DNA from: Liopterus haemorrhoidalis
Taxonomy: Eukaryota; Arthropoda; Insecta; Coleoptera; Dytiscidae
Reading direction: 5' to 3'
Length of the DNA stretch: 64,000 bases
NCBI GenBank assembly: GCA_963971575.1
Contig: OZ020611.1
Location: 48,380,007 to 48,444,006, forward strand
A program made the translations under genes and the position numbers. Under the pieces are notes generated by a model, which was not told the origin of the DNA, searched no databases, and saw only the letters and a list, made by a program, of their open reading frames with translations. Below are positions 45,830-57,009 of the stretch, one piece after another. How positions within the stretch are numbered: position 1 is the stretch's first letter; the number at the start of each line of letters is the position of its first letter.

Positions 45830-46440
45830 AGTTGCGGGAATGAAGAGAGAAGAAATAGATATTGAAGGAAACAGGAGGATAAGATGTGCAGGATGTGCGG
45901 GGAGCAGGAAGAAGATATAGAGCACCTCGCGAAGAGGTGTAGAGAGATGACAGTATGGTCGGGGAGCACATTAGATCTGTTGCATGAAGATGGAAGGGAG
46001 GAGAGGTGGGCGAGGGAATTAGAGGCAAGAAGGATAGAGATTGAGGAAGTATAACAGGAAGGGGTAAAGGAAGGAAGGAAGAGACCCGGTGGGAAGCAGA
46101 AAGGGAGAAATGGAAGGAAGGAAGGGGGCTGAGGTTACTTGGAAATGGGAGGAAGGAAGGGAGATACGAGGAGGGGTGAAGAAATGGTTGGAAGGGAAGA
46201 GATTGGAATAAAATAAATTAAAGATGGGTGAGAGAACTGGAAGCAAGAAGGAAGGAGACCGGAGAGGGAAACCAGAATGAGAATAGGAAGAAAGAGAGGG
46301 ACACTGGAGCAAGAAAAAAGAAATGAGATAAAAAATATTGTAAATTGTATTGTATTGTACGTTATTTATTTTTGATTTTTCTATTTCTATTTGAATGGTT
46401 AATACCCTGAACGCCGCAAGGCCTAGGGAATAAAGAATAT
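45830..46440 (+). pseudogene. LINE C-terminal zinc knuckle and 3' UTR
   Basis: At 45880-46053 the plus strand reads DKMCRMCGEQEEDIEHLAKR, C, then WARELEARRIEIEEV and a stop. C..C.........H....C is the knuckle near the end of many LINE ORF2 proteins. A purine-rich GGAA tract (46040-46320) and GGCCTAGGGAATAAA (46424-46438), with a polyadenylation signal, follow as a 3' UTR. The minus frames over this tract are Pro/Ser-rich artefacts. Confidence 0.7.
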
Positions 46441-46759
46441 ATTAATAAATTATAAGTTTGAATTATAGTATATATGTTAATTTTGCGGCGAATGTGATAA
46501 GCACTTTTTTCAATGCCTGTGAATGCGTTTTAGCAATTTTGCACAACAAATAAAATATTAAAAATAATCGTATATTTCGAGAAATTAGCAGAAGTAAAAT
46601 TATAATATTACTTTTCCATTAAGTTTGCGGCGGAAAGTACATTTTTCATGCATTTGATAACCAAATTTGATATGCTTTGGCAGCGAAACCGTTCTCTTAA
46701 TAAAAAAAAAAAAATCAAAAAACTTATAAATGCTTAGTTATAGAGAATTTATGTCTCTT

Positions 46760-47180
46760 TAATTTAGTATAGATACATTTTCTGAAGTTGTCCCTATACA
46801 TTACGGGGTTCCACAGGGGTCTATTATTGGACCAATTATATTTGTACTACTTATATATAAACGACCTACCTGCAAACATAACGTCTTCCTAAACAGTTCT
46901 ATTTGCGGATGATACTACATTTTTAAGTTCATCAAATAGCTTAAAATCAACAACAGATCAGGCTTAAAGTACCATTTCATGGGCTAAGGACTGGTTTACA
47001 GCTAACAAATTAAAACTAAATATTTAGAAAACCCAATATTTAATTTTTACAAGTAAAATTTTAACGGAAAATAGCGGATGCAAAATTAAATTCCTTGGTC
47101 TATATTTAGATGCAACCTTAAATTGAATGGAGCACATAGCTAAATTGGCAAGTAAATTATCAAAAAGGAAATTTAAAAAA
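46760..47180 (+). pseudogene. Jockey/CR1-like LINE RT fragment
   Basis: Reads YGVPQGSIIGPIIFVL at 46800, FADDTTFLSSSNSLKS at 46900 after a frameshift, then WAKDWFTANKLKLNI and IKFLGLYLDATLN, ending AKLASKLSKRKF. Motif C (FADD) is kept. Related to 14810-15450. The next piece of the protein is replaced by the tandem array at 47170-47560. Confidence 0.85.
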
Positions 47181-47560
47181 AAAAACTACTTTTTTTTTGC
47201 TTGGCGGCACTTCAGGTAATTATCAAAATAGCTTTAATTAAAATAATATTCATTTTTTTAATAAGTATTATGAACTTAATTAAATCTAGCAAAAACTACT
47301 TTTATTTACTGGGCGGCAGTTCAGGCTTCTATTAAAAGGGGGCGCCATGCAAGGAAATGTAGCAAAAACTTCTTTTATTTACTGGGCGACACTTCAGGCT
47401 TCTATTAAAGGACGCCAAGCAAGGAAATTTAAAAAAACCACCTTTTTTTACTGTGTGGCACTTCAGGCTTCTACTAAAAGGGGGGCGCCATGAAAGGAGA
47501 TTTAGAAAAAACTACTTTTTTTACTTGGTGGCACTTCAGGCTATTTTAGTTATAACTATT
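47170..47560 (+). repeat. Tandem array inside a LINE, about 75-80 bp unit
   Basis: AACTACTTTTATTTACTGGG, CGGCACTTCAGGCTTCTA, TTAAAAGGGGGCGCCATG, CAAGGAAATTTA recurs four to five times. The first unit starts within LINE coding sequence (AAGGAAATTTAAAAAA), so the array appears to have grown from it. After it (47560-47660) come a short 3' region, AATAAA and a TTCTA tail, the LINE end. Confidence 0.88.
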
Positions 47561-47659
47561 TTAGTTATAACTTTAATTTTTTTCCTTTATAAACATAATG
47601 TACATTGTAACTTATGCATATTATGTATGTTCTAACTGTCAATAAATTCTATTCTATTC

Positions 47660-48530
47660 TATATGTGTAAAGTGAATTTAACCTAAAAATATTACATTTT
47701 ATACAATTGCAGAAAAAAAATTAATGTGCATTAATGGCATTGAAGCTCTTTTTTCATTCACGTGGTTATTTACCTCGGCTCCCGCCTCGGAAAATACTAT
47801 CCACAATTCGTGATTAAAATCTCAACTTCACTACCTTGGTATACAATAACTATTTTTGCATGTTTATCGAGTTTTTTTTTTTCCCCCGAAGATCCGGCAA
47901 AAAATGTTAGTCGTAAAATATGCCTCCAAAAACAACACCTTAAGGCCTATTAATCGCCCAAGTTTCCAAAACTCGCGCGAAACTTTCTTTCTAAAACTAC
48001 TTATTTCCTGAACTAATTTGTTTCTTGGGAATATTTGCAGTTCTTTGTTCTAATGTAACTTCTGCATAAATTTTCTTAACAGTTATTGTAAAACTATAAT
48101 TTAATTTCGATTAAAGGACATTCATTCTCCCGCTCAACAATTATTCTACACTGGTATTATTTAATCATTCTCCTACGCCCAATGATTTATCATTCTTCAA
48201 AAATACCAACGAGCTCTAAATACTGTCTGATTTTAATAGGTATCATACATAGTGACCTTCAAGTTTTTAACAGCGGATCCGTTCGATTACTAGCGGAAAA
48301 ATTGTTGCGAAAAAACTGGAATATGCTTATAAATTAATGCGTGACTGCTTGTCCGCCTCGATGCGTTGCACTTCATTTTTAGCACGCACGTAATTTCGCA
48401 CTCACGATTTAAAGTAAAGAAATTATTTAAGTTTGCAATGAGTGATATAAAGATATTGTTAAATTATCTGGCCCACCTTGCCTTTCATATGTGAAACACT
48501 AATAGTATTAGGCCTTACGCAATACAGACA
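47660..48530. other. AT-rich stretch, nothing recognised
   Basis: Short frames only; no motif or repeat noticed. Confidence 0.5.
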
Positions 48531-48533
48531 CTG

Positions 48534-49188
48534 CCCAGCAAACATTCAACCATCGGCCGAATGCCGGCAAACTACTTTATCTGTTGGTAAATTGCTGGCA
48601 CTAAAAGTTTGTGCAACGCCAGTATTAATAATGTACTTCACATTTGTATTTCGCACTCCTCCTATACGAAGTACTTTACCAGCATTTTATGAGCACTCCT
48701 CATTTTTGATATGTTACATTTAACATTTGTTTCACCATCGTTGAATAAATTTATTCAACGAATAAAGTTGACAATATCGCATCATTCTATTGATAGCAAC
48801 GTTAATTTGTTCATTAATAGTTTAAAACCGATGCGATATTGTCAACTTTATTTGTTAAATAAATTTTTTCAACGATGGTGAAATGTCCAAATGTGTATTT
48901 ATTTTGCACCTAACCATTAATTTATTTGAATACTGGGTAAGTATAAGGTAAATATACATATGTTACATTTGAAATACTAGAGAGTGGGTATAATATAATC
49001 ACTGGTCTGTCAGAAATAAATCGTGCAACTAAGGCGATTATTTTGCACTTTACCGTTGCTGGGCCGGCAATTGATAAACCAATGGGCCAGCTAACGGCCA
49101 CGGGGACTCCGGGATACTGGCCCATTACTTTCAATGCCGGGAAGTATGTGCTTCAACAGTACTGGCCCGTATAAATATGTTTGCAGGG
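48534..49188. mobile_element. MITE with CCCAGCAAACATT ends, copy 2
   Basis: Same left end as 42116 and the same internal blocks (CGGCCGAATGC, CTTTACCAGCATTTTA, TTTACCGTTGCTGGGCCGGC). The right end is mutated to GTTTGCAGGGA. It is longer because of the nested palindromic element at 48729-48893 and more sequence after it. Confidence 0.85.
48729..48893. mobile_element. Nested palindromic MITE
   Basis: TTCACCATCGTTGAATAAAT at the left and ATTTTTTCAACGATGGTGAA at the right are inverted. Inner arms AAAGTTGACAATATCGCATC and complement. Absent from copy 1 at 42116. Confidence 0.8.
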
Positions 49189-49189
49189 A

Positions 49190-50055
49190 GTATTGTAACA
49201 GTTTGGCTAATAATGGCATCGATACCATTATAAGTCCAAAAAAATATTAGTTTTAAATGGAAAAATGAGATAATTTTTGCAGAAAGAGTAAATTTTTGGG
49301 AAAAGTTTGACATAGATATACTGTTTCTACAAAGATTATCTTATTTCCAATATTTATTTGAACTCCTAATGGCGGCGCTGCCACCATTTGCCGGATTGTT
49401 ACTACGATATACAGTGTTTGTAGTACGAGTATCAGTGTCTTCCTCTTTGTTAAATGCATTAAATAAAATCATTAAACAAATCTAAAACGTGTATTGTATC
49501 ATCTAAAATGCTCCAACAAGAACAAAAAACTGAAAAATAAATTAAAAAAATATATTTTACTGTAAATTTGGAACTACAGAACCGATTTTAAAAATAATTT
49601 CCATTCTGATGAGTGTATACATTCTTGTCCCTTAAGGTAAATCCCAATAGATCACAATACATCATCAATAATACCATAGTGAAGAAGAAGATTTTACCTT
49701 AAACCGATTCAAGAATATTAAACGATAAACAGATACAATTGATTTATTACTCTTGCAATTTTGATTCGATGTATGTCAAATATTTTTATTTATTTTATTT
49801 ATTTTATATTGTTGTCAACAAACCTGTTATTAACTATTTACAAACACAGCATTGGATAGGGTATATACATAAATGATCATAGTATATCATTAAATGTGTA
49901 AATTACTTGATTCTACATGATTTATAATAGCCTATATTAAAAAAATTAGCTGTGGCCACCACAGGACCGACCGCCATCATAAAGTACTTATATAAAATAC
50001 ATTCTAGCAGAATAGTAGAAATAACTTGGCCTAATATTTTCTAACAGAGATATTA
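49190..50055. other. AT-rich stretch, nothing recognised
   Basis: No motif or terminal repeat noticed. Confidence 0.5.
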
Positions 50056-50059
50056 TTTA

Positions 50060-50460
50060 TCATGACCATGGAAACGTTACATATAAATATAAAAAAATTG
50101 AGACTTTTAAAAAGTTGGTCGGACTAAAAAAAAATTGAGACAAAAATTCGAAAAATTTTACCAAAATTATTCGAAATTTTTCGTTTTATCAAAAAACGTC
50201 TCAAATAAGAGTTATTAATTATTGCTTTTATAGCAACTTTGGTTCAATAAATTTTTTCGAAATATTTTTCTGTTGTGTAATATTCACAAAAATCTTAAAA
50301 TCGCTCCCATTTTTCCCAAAAAGTAAACTCCCATTTTTAGTCATCCGATTTTTACCAAAAGCTAATCAACTCGTGCCATTGATGGCAGAAGCTTAAATAT
50401 GAAGTTTCATAAAAATCCTTTCAGCCGAATTTGCTCCGCACGTGTACACAGTCGTCAATC
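50060..50460 (+). repeat. Dispersed repeat (copy without CA tract)
   Basis: Matches 19790-19960 over CATGACCATGGAAACGTTAC to TTCAATAAATTTTTTCGAAA. It continues with CATTGATGGCAGAAGCTTAA and ATGAAGTTTCATAAAAATCC, which match, inverted, 44995-45060. Confidence 0.7.
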
Positions 50461-51225
50461 CAACCCTTACAAAATGCGTTTTTGCATATTTTTTGCGTTT
50501 TTCCTACTAATTCAGTCTATAAATAATCAAAAATATTTACATTATATTCTCTTGTTTTGAAAGTTATTTTTATTTAATTTCATAAATATGTTGTTCCGCG
50601 ATGGATTGGAATGAAAAAATATGGTCTGTAAACTCAAAATTTCGAGAAGTACTGGTTCGATACAGTACGTAAATATTCTAGTTAAAACATTGTTACTTAC
50701 CGAAATTAACACGATTTCGCATCATGCTTCTGTCGACAAGTTGAGAATGACTCATCGCCTATGGACTACTTTTTATAAACACAGTAATGTTGGGTAAATA
50801 AATAATACACACAAATAACATTTACCATTTATTTTTGTACTTATACATTGTACGCACATTAAAAGTTATCACAATTAAAACATTCAAACACATTAATCGG
50901 AAACAACCTTCATTTTCATCAAAATACGAACGGAGAAATTGCGATTTAACGCTCTTCATAAATTTAATTTTATTTAAGACTTAGTTATGCAGGTCTATTC
51001 TCTAAGCAAAATGTTGAAATCTTAACGTCAAAAACTGACGTTAAACACCATTTTAAACATAAATACTATTCGTTAAGCATATTTGTGTTAAGATTGTAAT
51101 GGAGCGGCGTTAAAATAGCCATTTAACGTTTCACAATAAGCGCTTACCAAAACGGACATTTGGATTACCTAAGACAAATTTATTTAAATTATGAATATGG
51201 TTCACACTTCCAAATTTCAAGAAAT
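50460..51225. other. AT-rich stretch with TTAACGTC inverted motifs
   Basis: At 51010-51130 CTTAACGTCAAAAACTGACG, TTAA and several GCGTTAA/TTAACG copies suggest a small decayed element. Otherwise nothing recognised. Confidence 0.4.
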
Positions 51226-51345
51226 GATCTAAAAAAAAAAAGGTCCTCGCTTCGGAAATACAAAGTGATGACCTAAAGCAAAGAAGGTCCTCACTTCTAA
51301 AATACAAAAGACGACCTAAAAAAAAGATCCTCATCTCTATTTTTA
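51225..51345. repeat. Short minisatellite related to 8321-8648
   Basis: Three diverged units of AAAAAAGGTCCTCRCTTC, AAATACAAAR, GACGACCTAAA. The core AAAAAGGTCCTCAC is shared with the 8.3 kb array. Confidence 0.75.
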
Positions 51346-51435
51346 AAATTTTCTAGTGTGTTTGTGTGTTTTTATTTTTATTTCCGTCCTTCTTAGGGCC
51401 TCTAAATGCATAACTAAGTCAACATACAAGATATA

Positions 51436-51816
51436 CAGTTTGGCCATAAAGATAGCAACTTTTAATAATCCTCCTTTATTTTTATTCTATTCAATATTTT
51501 TAAAATTAAATCCTCTACCTCTAACAATCCTCTACTTATATTATAGTAAAAAATTAAATTTTAATACTAATAATTCTATTTTTATATAGTATTTATTATC
51601 TTTACCTGGACATAAAGATTTTTTTTTTTTTTTTATTAATTAAGAAATTAAATTATTATTTTCATTATTATCATTTTTAATATTTTGTATAGTAACATGA
51701 TGTAACAGACAAAATATGATTAAATTATAGAACTAAGGATATTTGTTTTCCAATATTATTATTAAAATTTGAAAAATTGAAAAATGTTAAAGTTGCAATC
51801 TTTATGGCCATCTTTG
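51436..51816. mobile_element. MITE with GGCCATAAAGATTGCAACTTT ends
   Basis: Left CAGTTTGGCCATAAAGATAG, CAACTTT; right (inward) CAAAGATGGCCATAAAGATT, GCAACTTT. ATA borders each end, compatible with a TA target. AT-rich interior, no gene. Confidence 0.75.
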
Positions 51817-51959
51817 ATAATTTATACAAGAAAAATTACTTATACGGTACTATATTACTGAGATCGTCGTTTTTATAATATTCTAATATTATAAAAATGT
51901 ACAAGAATGGTAAAGTTAGGATTTGTAAATCCTTAAATAGTTGCCGGCATGAAGTATGA

Positions 51960-52520
51960 AATAAATGTGGTTAAATAAATTTGTATAATACACGCAACAC
52001 GTATTACATAGGTGTATGCGGAGAACTCTATCAGGAAGAAATGACACATCGCCAATTTAATCATTAATATTATTGACGATGTATCCAAGCTGTTGACATA
52101 ACCATTATTTAATCATTCTATTTTCTATTAACTTATCACTTATCAGTATGTCTATCATATTGAAATCCGGACTTTGTGGAACTAATTTCAGTACATTAAT
52201 ATCATTAGCATCGAAAAATATCAAGGCTTTTGTCGATTTTTGTATTGGCACATTGATCTGCTGAAAGACAAACTTTACTTCTATACACATTCTGCACTGA
52301 TTTTTCTAAATTTTCAGAAATAATTTCCAATACGTTAACAGTAGTATCAATTAATGCCAAATAGCCTGAAACAGGCCATGAAAAACAACCACTAGTCTTG
52401 TTATATTAATAATTTAACTATAACTAATTTAATTAATTTATAACTAATATTAGTTATAAATTAGTATTAAGCTATTCCTGTTACAAACTAGAAATAATTT
52501 AAGTCAATAAAAGTATTTAT
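51960..52520. other. SINE-like scrap at 51990, otherwise AT-rich
   Basis: ACACGCAACACGTATTACAT at 51993 is the phrase shared with 24700. A small palindrome of TTATAACTAAT lies at about 52405-52470. Nothing coding recognised. Confidence 0.45.
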
Positions 52521-52529
52521 GCTATACAG

Positions 52530-52770
52530 CATAGGTTCTCAAACTGGGGTACGCGTACCCCTGGGGGTACGCGAAGCATCTATTGGGGGTACGCGAGATC
52601 ATTCCCACTAAAGTTGGTAAGTGTATTTTCATGTATGTTTTTTTCAGTCAAGTCTGCTTTGTTTAACAATTTTCAAATTGTTCCGATTTTTTTTTTACCT
52701 TTTTGGGGGTACGCGCCTGGTCTGGAATTGACATAAAGGGTACTCAAAAAAAAAAGTTTGAGAACCTATG
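52530..52770. mobile_element. Small hAT element with GGTTCTCAAACT ends
   Basis: Perfect 8-bp duplication CTATACAG at 52522-52529 and 52771-52778. Ends CATAGGTTCTCAAACT and complement. GGGGGTACGCG is repeated inside (52562, 52585, 52706). The GGTTCTCAAAC end is common among hAT elements of animals. 241 bp. Confidence 0.95.
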
Positions 52771-52779
52771 CTATACAGT

Positions 52780-53265
52780 ATAAACTTTTAGCCGAAATAA
52801 TCAAGAGTATTGCAAGACGTTTTTTACAAGCTCATATTTAGACAATATTAGTGTTTTATAGATGTGGTACAAACTTGTAATCTAAATACTCTGCCGTATT
52901 GCAAGAATTTTTTTACAAACTGGTATTTAGCAATTCTTTATAAAAAATTGTATGATATCTTATATTACATAGTTTGTATTCCTAGATAATGTAGTCAGAA
53001 GAAAACTAACCATAGTTTTCTTTCATTAATGATATTTCACATGCACCAGTATAGAGCTTGCTTTAAATGCTTGTTTATGCTGGTTTATGCTTGTTTTTAA
53101 CACCTATAATTATTATAATAGTATTGTACATCTTTTATCTCTTAACATATTCAAAATGTTTATAAAATATTTTTAACACAGACATTACACAATGATGAGC
53201 CAATCTCTTGGAATTTAATAATTTAACTGAAAAAATTCGAATTCTACTTCGAACATCGAAAAATT
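52780..53265. other. AT-rich stretch, nothing recognised
   Basis: No motif noticed. Confidence 0.5.
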
Positions 53266-53269
53266 ACAA

Positions 53270-54596
53270 CACTCTGTAGTTAAAGATAATGTATTATGAT
53301 GTATTCGATTGTGAGTAGTGTATTACACGTGCTGCAAATGGGTAGTTCTGTTTTGTTGAATATGTGCTTGTGTATGTATAGAATGTGTCCTATCCTGGCT
53401 CTTGTAATGAGGACTTGGTCTCTTCCTGTGGTCGTCCATGGGATTGTATCACCTTTTATTTTTCTTAACTAGTTAATTTGCACATATATTTCTTTCCACT
53501 TCTTATCCCAGCTTAATTTGATACCTTGTTTGATTTTGGATTTAGAGTCTCCAGCTGGCATTGTAATGTTCTCTGTGGCTGTTGGCTCTGAGATGGACTC
53601 CTTGGCTGCTTTGTCTGCTAAATCATTTCCCGCTATGCCGATATGGGAAGGAATCCAGACTATTAGGACTTTGTTATTCCTTTCAATTATCTTGTGGAAA
53701 TTTACCTGGCATGTATGAATTAGCTGTTCATCGCAGGTGGTTTTTTGGAGGTTAGAGCTTAAGTTTGGTTTTTTAGCGCTTAAGGAGTTGGTTGCTATTG
53801 TATAGTTCTTGTCCCACAGGTTTTCTTCATTAACTAATTTCGATGATTTCCATAGACTGAAGACTTCGGCTGTATATATGCTGGTGAGTTGAGGAAGCCG
53901 GTATTTGTGAACTGTGTTGTTGTATATGACAGCAGCCACAGTCTTATCATCGATTCTGGATCCGTAAGTGAATATATGAATAGGTTTTTTAAGTTTACTA
54001 CATATCTCTCTGAATCATTTTCGGTACATTTCTGGGTTAGTTGAGTTTTTTTGATACTGGGTTAGGTTTAAGTGGTATTGGGAGGATTTCATGGTCCATG
54101 GAGGTACTGGGTGCTGCTGATGTTTGGTTATGTTGGGGAGGGAGAGATTGAGATTTTTCATTGACGTTTTTAGATATTTTTCTAGAAGAGTTTTGTTAAG
54201 GAGTTCAGGATTGATTGGGTTTTTGAGGATGCAGTGAAACGCTGGTATGTCTGGAGTTTTTAGCCAAATATGTCACGTAGTTCAGTTCCAGTCGAGTACG
54301 GTGGTATGCAACAGAGAGTAAACCGCTAACATAAAGCAGACTGTGAATAGGGCTGGAGAGCTCCTGCTGCGATTCTAATTGCATTGTTTTCAATTATATC
54401 AAGTTTCTTTAGTAATTATTTATTGGCTGAGGTGTATGCAATGCAGTTATAGTCGATTTTTGATCTGATCAGGGTTTTGTAAATATTTAATATATCTTTA
54501 TCTGCATCCCATTTTGTGTTTCCCAGACTTTTTAAGATGTTTAAACACCACGTCGCCAGGACTGTTTCTCTTTCGATCACCGCAGATAATAATGAT
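53270..54596 (-). pseudogene. I/R1-like LINE: end of RT, RNase H and C-terminus (copy A)
   Basis: Minus strand in order: NILKSLGNTKWDADKDILNI, YKTLIRSKIDYNCIAYTSAN (54560-54420, end of RT domain); MKTMQLESQQELSSPIHSLL, VAYHRTRLELNYVTYLAKN (54393-54205); IHIFTYGSRIDDKT then the 156-aa frame 53939-53469 with AAVIYNNTVHKY, IYTAEVFSLW, ATNSLSAK, VLIVWIPSHIGIAGNDLADK (RNase H; the D of TDG is changed to YGS and the TDS Asp to TNS); then LITRARIGHILYIHKHIF, CSTCNTLL (53400-53290). Length and order match the C-terminal half of an I/R1-group ORF2. Changed RNase H residues and frame breaks mean it is inactive. Confidence 0.9.
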
Positions 54597-54846
54597 GGGA
54601 GATCATGGGAGGTAAGTAACCATAGTAATAAGTGAGACATACTCCTATTATTATAACGTTCAGTATGAAGAATATAATAAAGAACCAAATTATTGCTACA
54701 TTCATCATGAAAGGTAGATTATCTTCATTATCTAACTCATTCATTATCTGCTCTGCATTTCTCATCATCGATGTTGTCACCACTGCTGATTTACTGCTTT
54801 TGGCCAAACTAGTTTCTGTGTTATTATTTAGAGCTTTATTTAACAA
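54577..54846 (-). CDS. Hydrophobic-peptide frame, unit 1, first repeat
   Basis: A 90-aa minus frame, not recognised. Residues 1-45 are polar (LNNNTETSLAKSSKSAVV...). Residues 46-75 are a membrane-like segment: NVAIIWFFIIFFILNVIIIG, VCLTYYYGYLPPM. The same segment recurs, diverged, at 56022-56138 and about 55935-56019, and again in unit 2. The last residues run into LINE sequence, so the true end may be lost. Whether it is expressed is unknown; an unusual mobile-element peptide or a decayed host exon are both possible. Confidence 0.35.
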   Translation of the reverse strand: MLNKALNNNTETSLAKSSKSAVVTTSMMRNAEQIMNELDNEDNLPFMMNVAIIWFFIIFFILNVIIIGVCLTYYYGYLPPMISHHYYLR

Positions 54847-55205
54847 TATTTAGTTTTTTTTTTTATGTAAAAAACAATGTATGTAATTGTTTTATTTAAA
54901 CAACTTACTATAAATTTAAAGAATTCTTTAAAATACAGGTTATACAAAAAAAAATCCACGGCACAAATATTTCTTTAAATAATTCTTGAATAAACTTGCG
55001 GCCATCGACCCTATTATTCTACCCCTATTAGATCTCTGCAGGTACCCTTTACTTTTTCAGATTCTTCTGTTAAAATATTACAGTCCCCGTCACACTACAC
55101 TCACGACGAAATGTTTTAATTTTATTTTTGTCTGTTTATTTATTGTTTATTTATTTTATATGTTATCTACTGACTTATTCTTACATCGTGATTATTTTTA
55201 CCTAC

Positions 55206-55523
55206 TTTACAATGAAAAAAAGGACCCCAACACTTAGATAGGCGTATAAGAGGCAGAGAAGGTAAGTTCTCCGTTTCTAGACCGCCGGGCATAGATATGA
55301 AAGCCACGTGATCAGTGTGACGTTGCGACCGGTCCTATTATCACTGTATAAACAGGTACTCATTTTAAGTATGAAATACTTGAGGCTGAGTCGACCTCAG
55401 AGCTGACTGAACAATTTCAGAAGATACAAATTTGAAGGAGGTTGGGCTATCGAACCTTGTTCCCTGTGCTCCGTAGACAACCGTCTTACCACAGAGCCAC
55501 GGCAACTCTCAACTTTACAATGA
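55206..55523 (-). mobile_element. tRNA-derived SINE with 12-bp target duplication
   Basis: On the minus strand TGGCTCTGTGG (55489-55499) is a pol III A box and GGTTCGATAGCC (55445-55456) a B box with one extra base, about 33 bp apart. ACTTTACAATGA occurs at both borders (about 55204-55215 and 55512-55523), a 12-bp duplication typical of LINE-driven insertion. A short A run next to the left duplication on the plus strand is the wrong strand for a poly-A tail, so the tail is unclear. It lies only in duplication unit 1. Confidence 0.7.
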
Positions 55524-55596
55524 CCTTACGTTATTAGATCAGGTATGTTTTTTACACTTTATAACCAGCTCTTCTACTTCATATTCTATTTTTTTT

Positions 55597-55650
55597 GTGT
55601 AGCTATGATGAAGGTATAAAATATTTCGAAACTGATCGGCTAGATCTAGT
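55597..55650 (+). ncRNA. Degenerate hammerhead-like motif, unit 1
   Basis: TGTAGCT, ATGATGA (consensus CTGATGA), AGGTATAAAATATTTC, GAAA, CTGATC, GGCTAGATCTAG. The layout and flanking AACCCGTACAACCTTTTC match the arm at 13957-14060, but the first core C is A and stem I is weaker. Probably a decayed relative. Confidence 0.4.
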
Positions 55651-55893
55651 TGCGTTATTTATGTTCGCAACCCGTACAACCTTTTCAACTCATACCCATT
55701 TACGGACACAACCAACTCCACATGTAAAATAGATTCACACTTTTTTACCCTAAAATATTTAAAAATTTAAAATGATATTTGAACGGATAAATATATAAAT
55801 GATATTAAATTCGTTAATATTCAGATTAACACTCTTTTTAACAGACGGCATTCACATATCTCCAATTACTGTTCGTTTATAATTATAAAATAT

Positions 55894-56138
55894 ACTTTAT
55901 TGATTCTTAATATTTCTTCAATCTTTATCCTTGTTTACTGTAGATTTCTTGATCTTAAAGTAAGACATACACCTATTACCATAATGTATATTAAGAAGAA
56001 TATACTGAAGTACCAATTTCACTATAAACTCATCATGAGCGGTAAGTAATCGTAGTAAAAAGCGATACATACTCCTATTATCATTAAGTTTATTATGAAG
56101 AATATAATGAAGTGCCAAACTGTTGATAAAGTCATCAT
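55894..56138 (-). CDS. Hydrophobic-peptide repeats, unit 1, second and third copies
   Basis: Frame 56138-56022 encodes 38 aa: MMTLSTVWHFIIFFIINLMI, IGVCIAFYYDYLPLMMSL. In a shifted frame just below, about 56019-55935, WYFSIFFLIYIMVIGVCLTL follows at a 102-bp period. The repeated core is W.F.IFF.....IIGVC. AATAAA on the minus strand (55897-55902) follows the last stop, as for an mRNA end. Not recognised; frameshifts between repeats argue that it is decaying. Confidence 0.35.
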
Positions 56139-56289
56139 GAGAGGAAGATTATCTTCAAAATAAAACTCGATCATCATCTGCTCTTAATTTTTCTTCATCG
56201 ATGTTTTCACCACTACTGATCAACTGTTCACTGCTCTAAATCAGAAAAGATATTATTAGTTTTAGCCTTAAAAAAAGGATTTATTTAAA

Positions 56290-56800
56290 TAGAGGGAAAT
56301 TTATTGGAGTGTCTAGAAAGTTCGTATAATTTTTGCAAAATTTGTTGATTTTGTTTAACTATGTTCAATTATCAGTCAGTAATGCATTCCCCTCACTACT
56401 TCCTCCCAGCAATCAACCAATTTTTTAATTCAACGTCAGTAAAAAGCCTGATATTTTAAAGCCAATCAAATTTTTAGCCAAAAAGTGAGCGGAAAAGAAA
56501 TAATCAGACGGCGCAAGGTCTGAAGAATGCAGCGGATGCTGAAGAATTTCAAAATCTACCCCTGAATTGGCATTCTTTATGAGATTTATAACGCTTTTCG
56601 GATGTTGTTGTACTGCTTGATCATCTCAAATCAACTATTTAGAAGTTTTTGACGAACTGCTCAAGGAATTTGTTAGTTATATACATAGGTGTGATTGCCT
56701 TATTTCTATCAAACAGCTTCCAGTTGATTATAATCCCCATACCCCCCCAAACAGAGCATTCTCTAACGAGGATGCAGATTTTGCTTAATACGCGAACTTG
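56290..56800 (-). pseudogene. mariner C-terminal fragment, unit 1
   Basis: The minus strand reads ILQHPLHSSDLAPSDYFFSA (SPDLAPSDYFLF in relatives, third catalytic Asp) and ends near ACTTTCTAGACACTCC, a mariner-like terminus. The mirrored unit-2 copy is at 60935-61445. The rest of the transposase is absent. Confidence 0.65.
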
Positions 56801-56861
56801 ATTGCTAGCATTTGTCCACCCACTCTTTTCACTACTTCTTGCTCAAATTAAGACCTTATAC

Positions 56862-57005
56862 ATAGCTAGGGATATGCGCTACTGAGAAAGTATCGATATT
56901 TGGGTATCGATAATATCGAATAAAAATTATCGATACCGGTATCGTATCGAAAAAATATCGATATTTTTAAGTATCGAAAGGAAAAATTACTACAAAACGT
57001 AAAAT
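56862..57005. mobile_element. Truncated hAT-like end with TATCGATA repeats, unit 1
   Basis: Starts TAGGGATATGCGC and continues with TATCGATATTTGGGTATCGA and further ATCGAT copies. No opposite end is present before the LINE begins at about 57010; the same truncated form occurs in unit 2 (61488-61630), so the truncation preceded the duplication. Confidence 0.55.
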
Positions 57006-57009
57006 AAAC

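Noticed and set aside
45771..46312. Ser/Pro/Leu-rich minus-strand frames
   Set aside because: They lie over a GGAA-rich purine tract and a TA repeat; the plus strand carries the recognisable LINE C-terminus instead.
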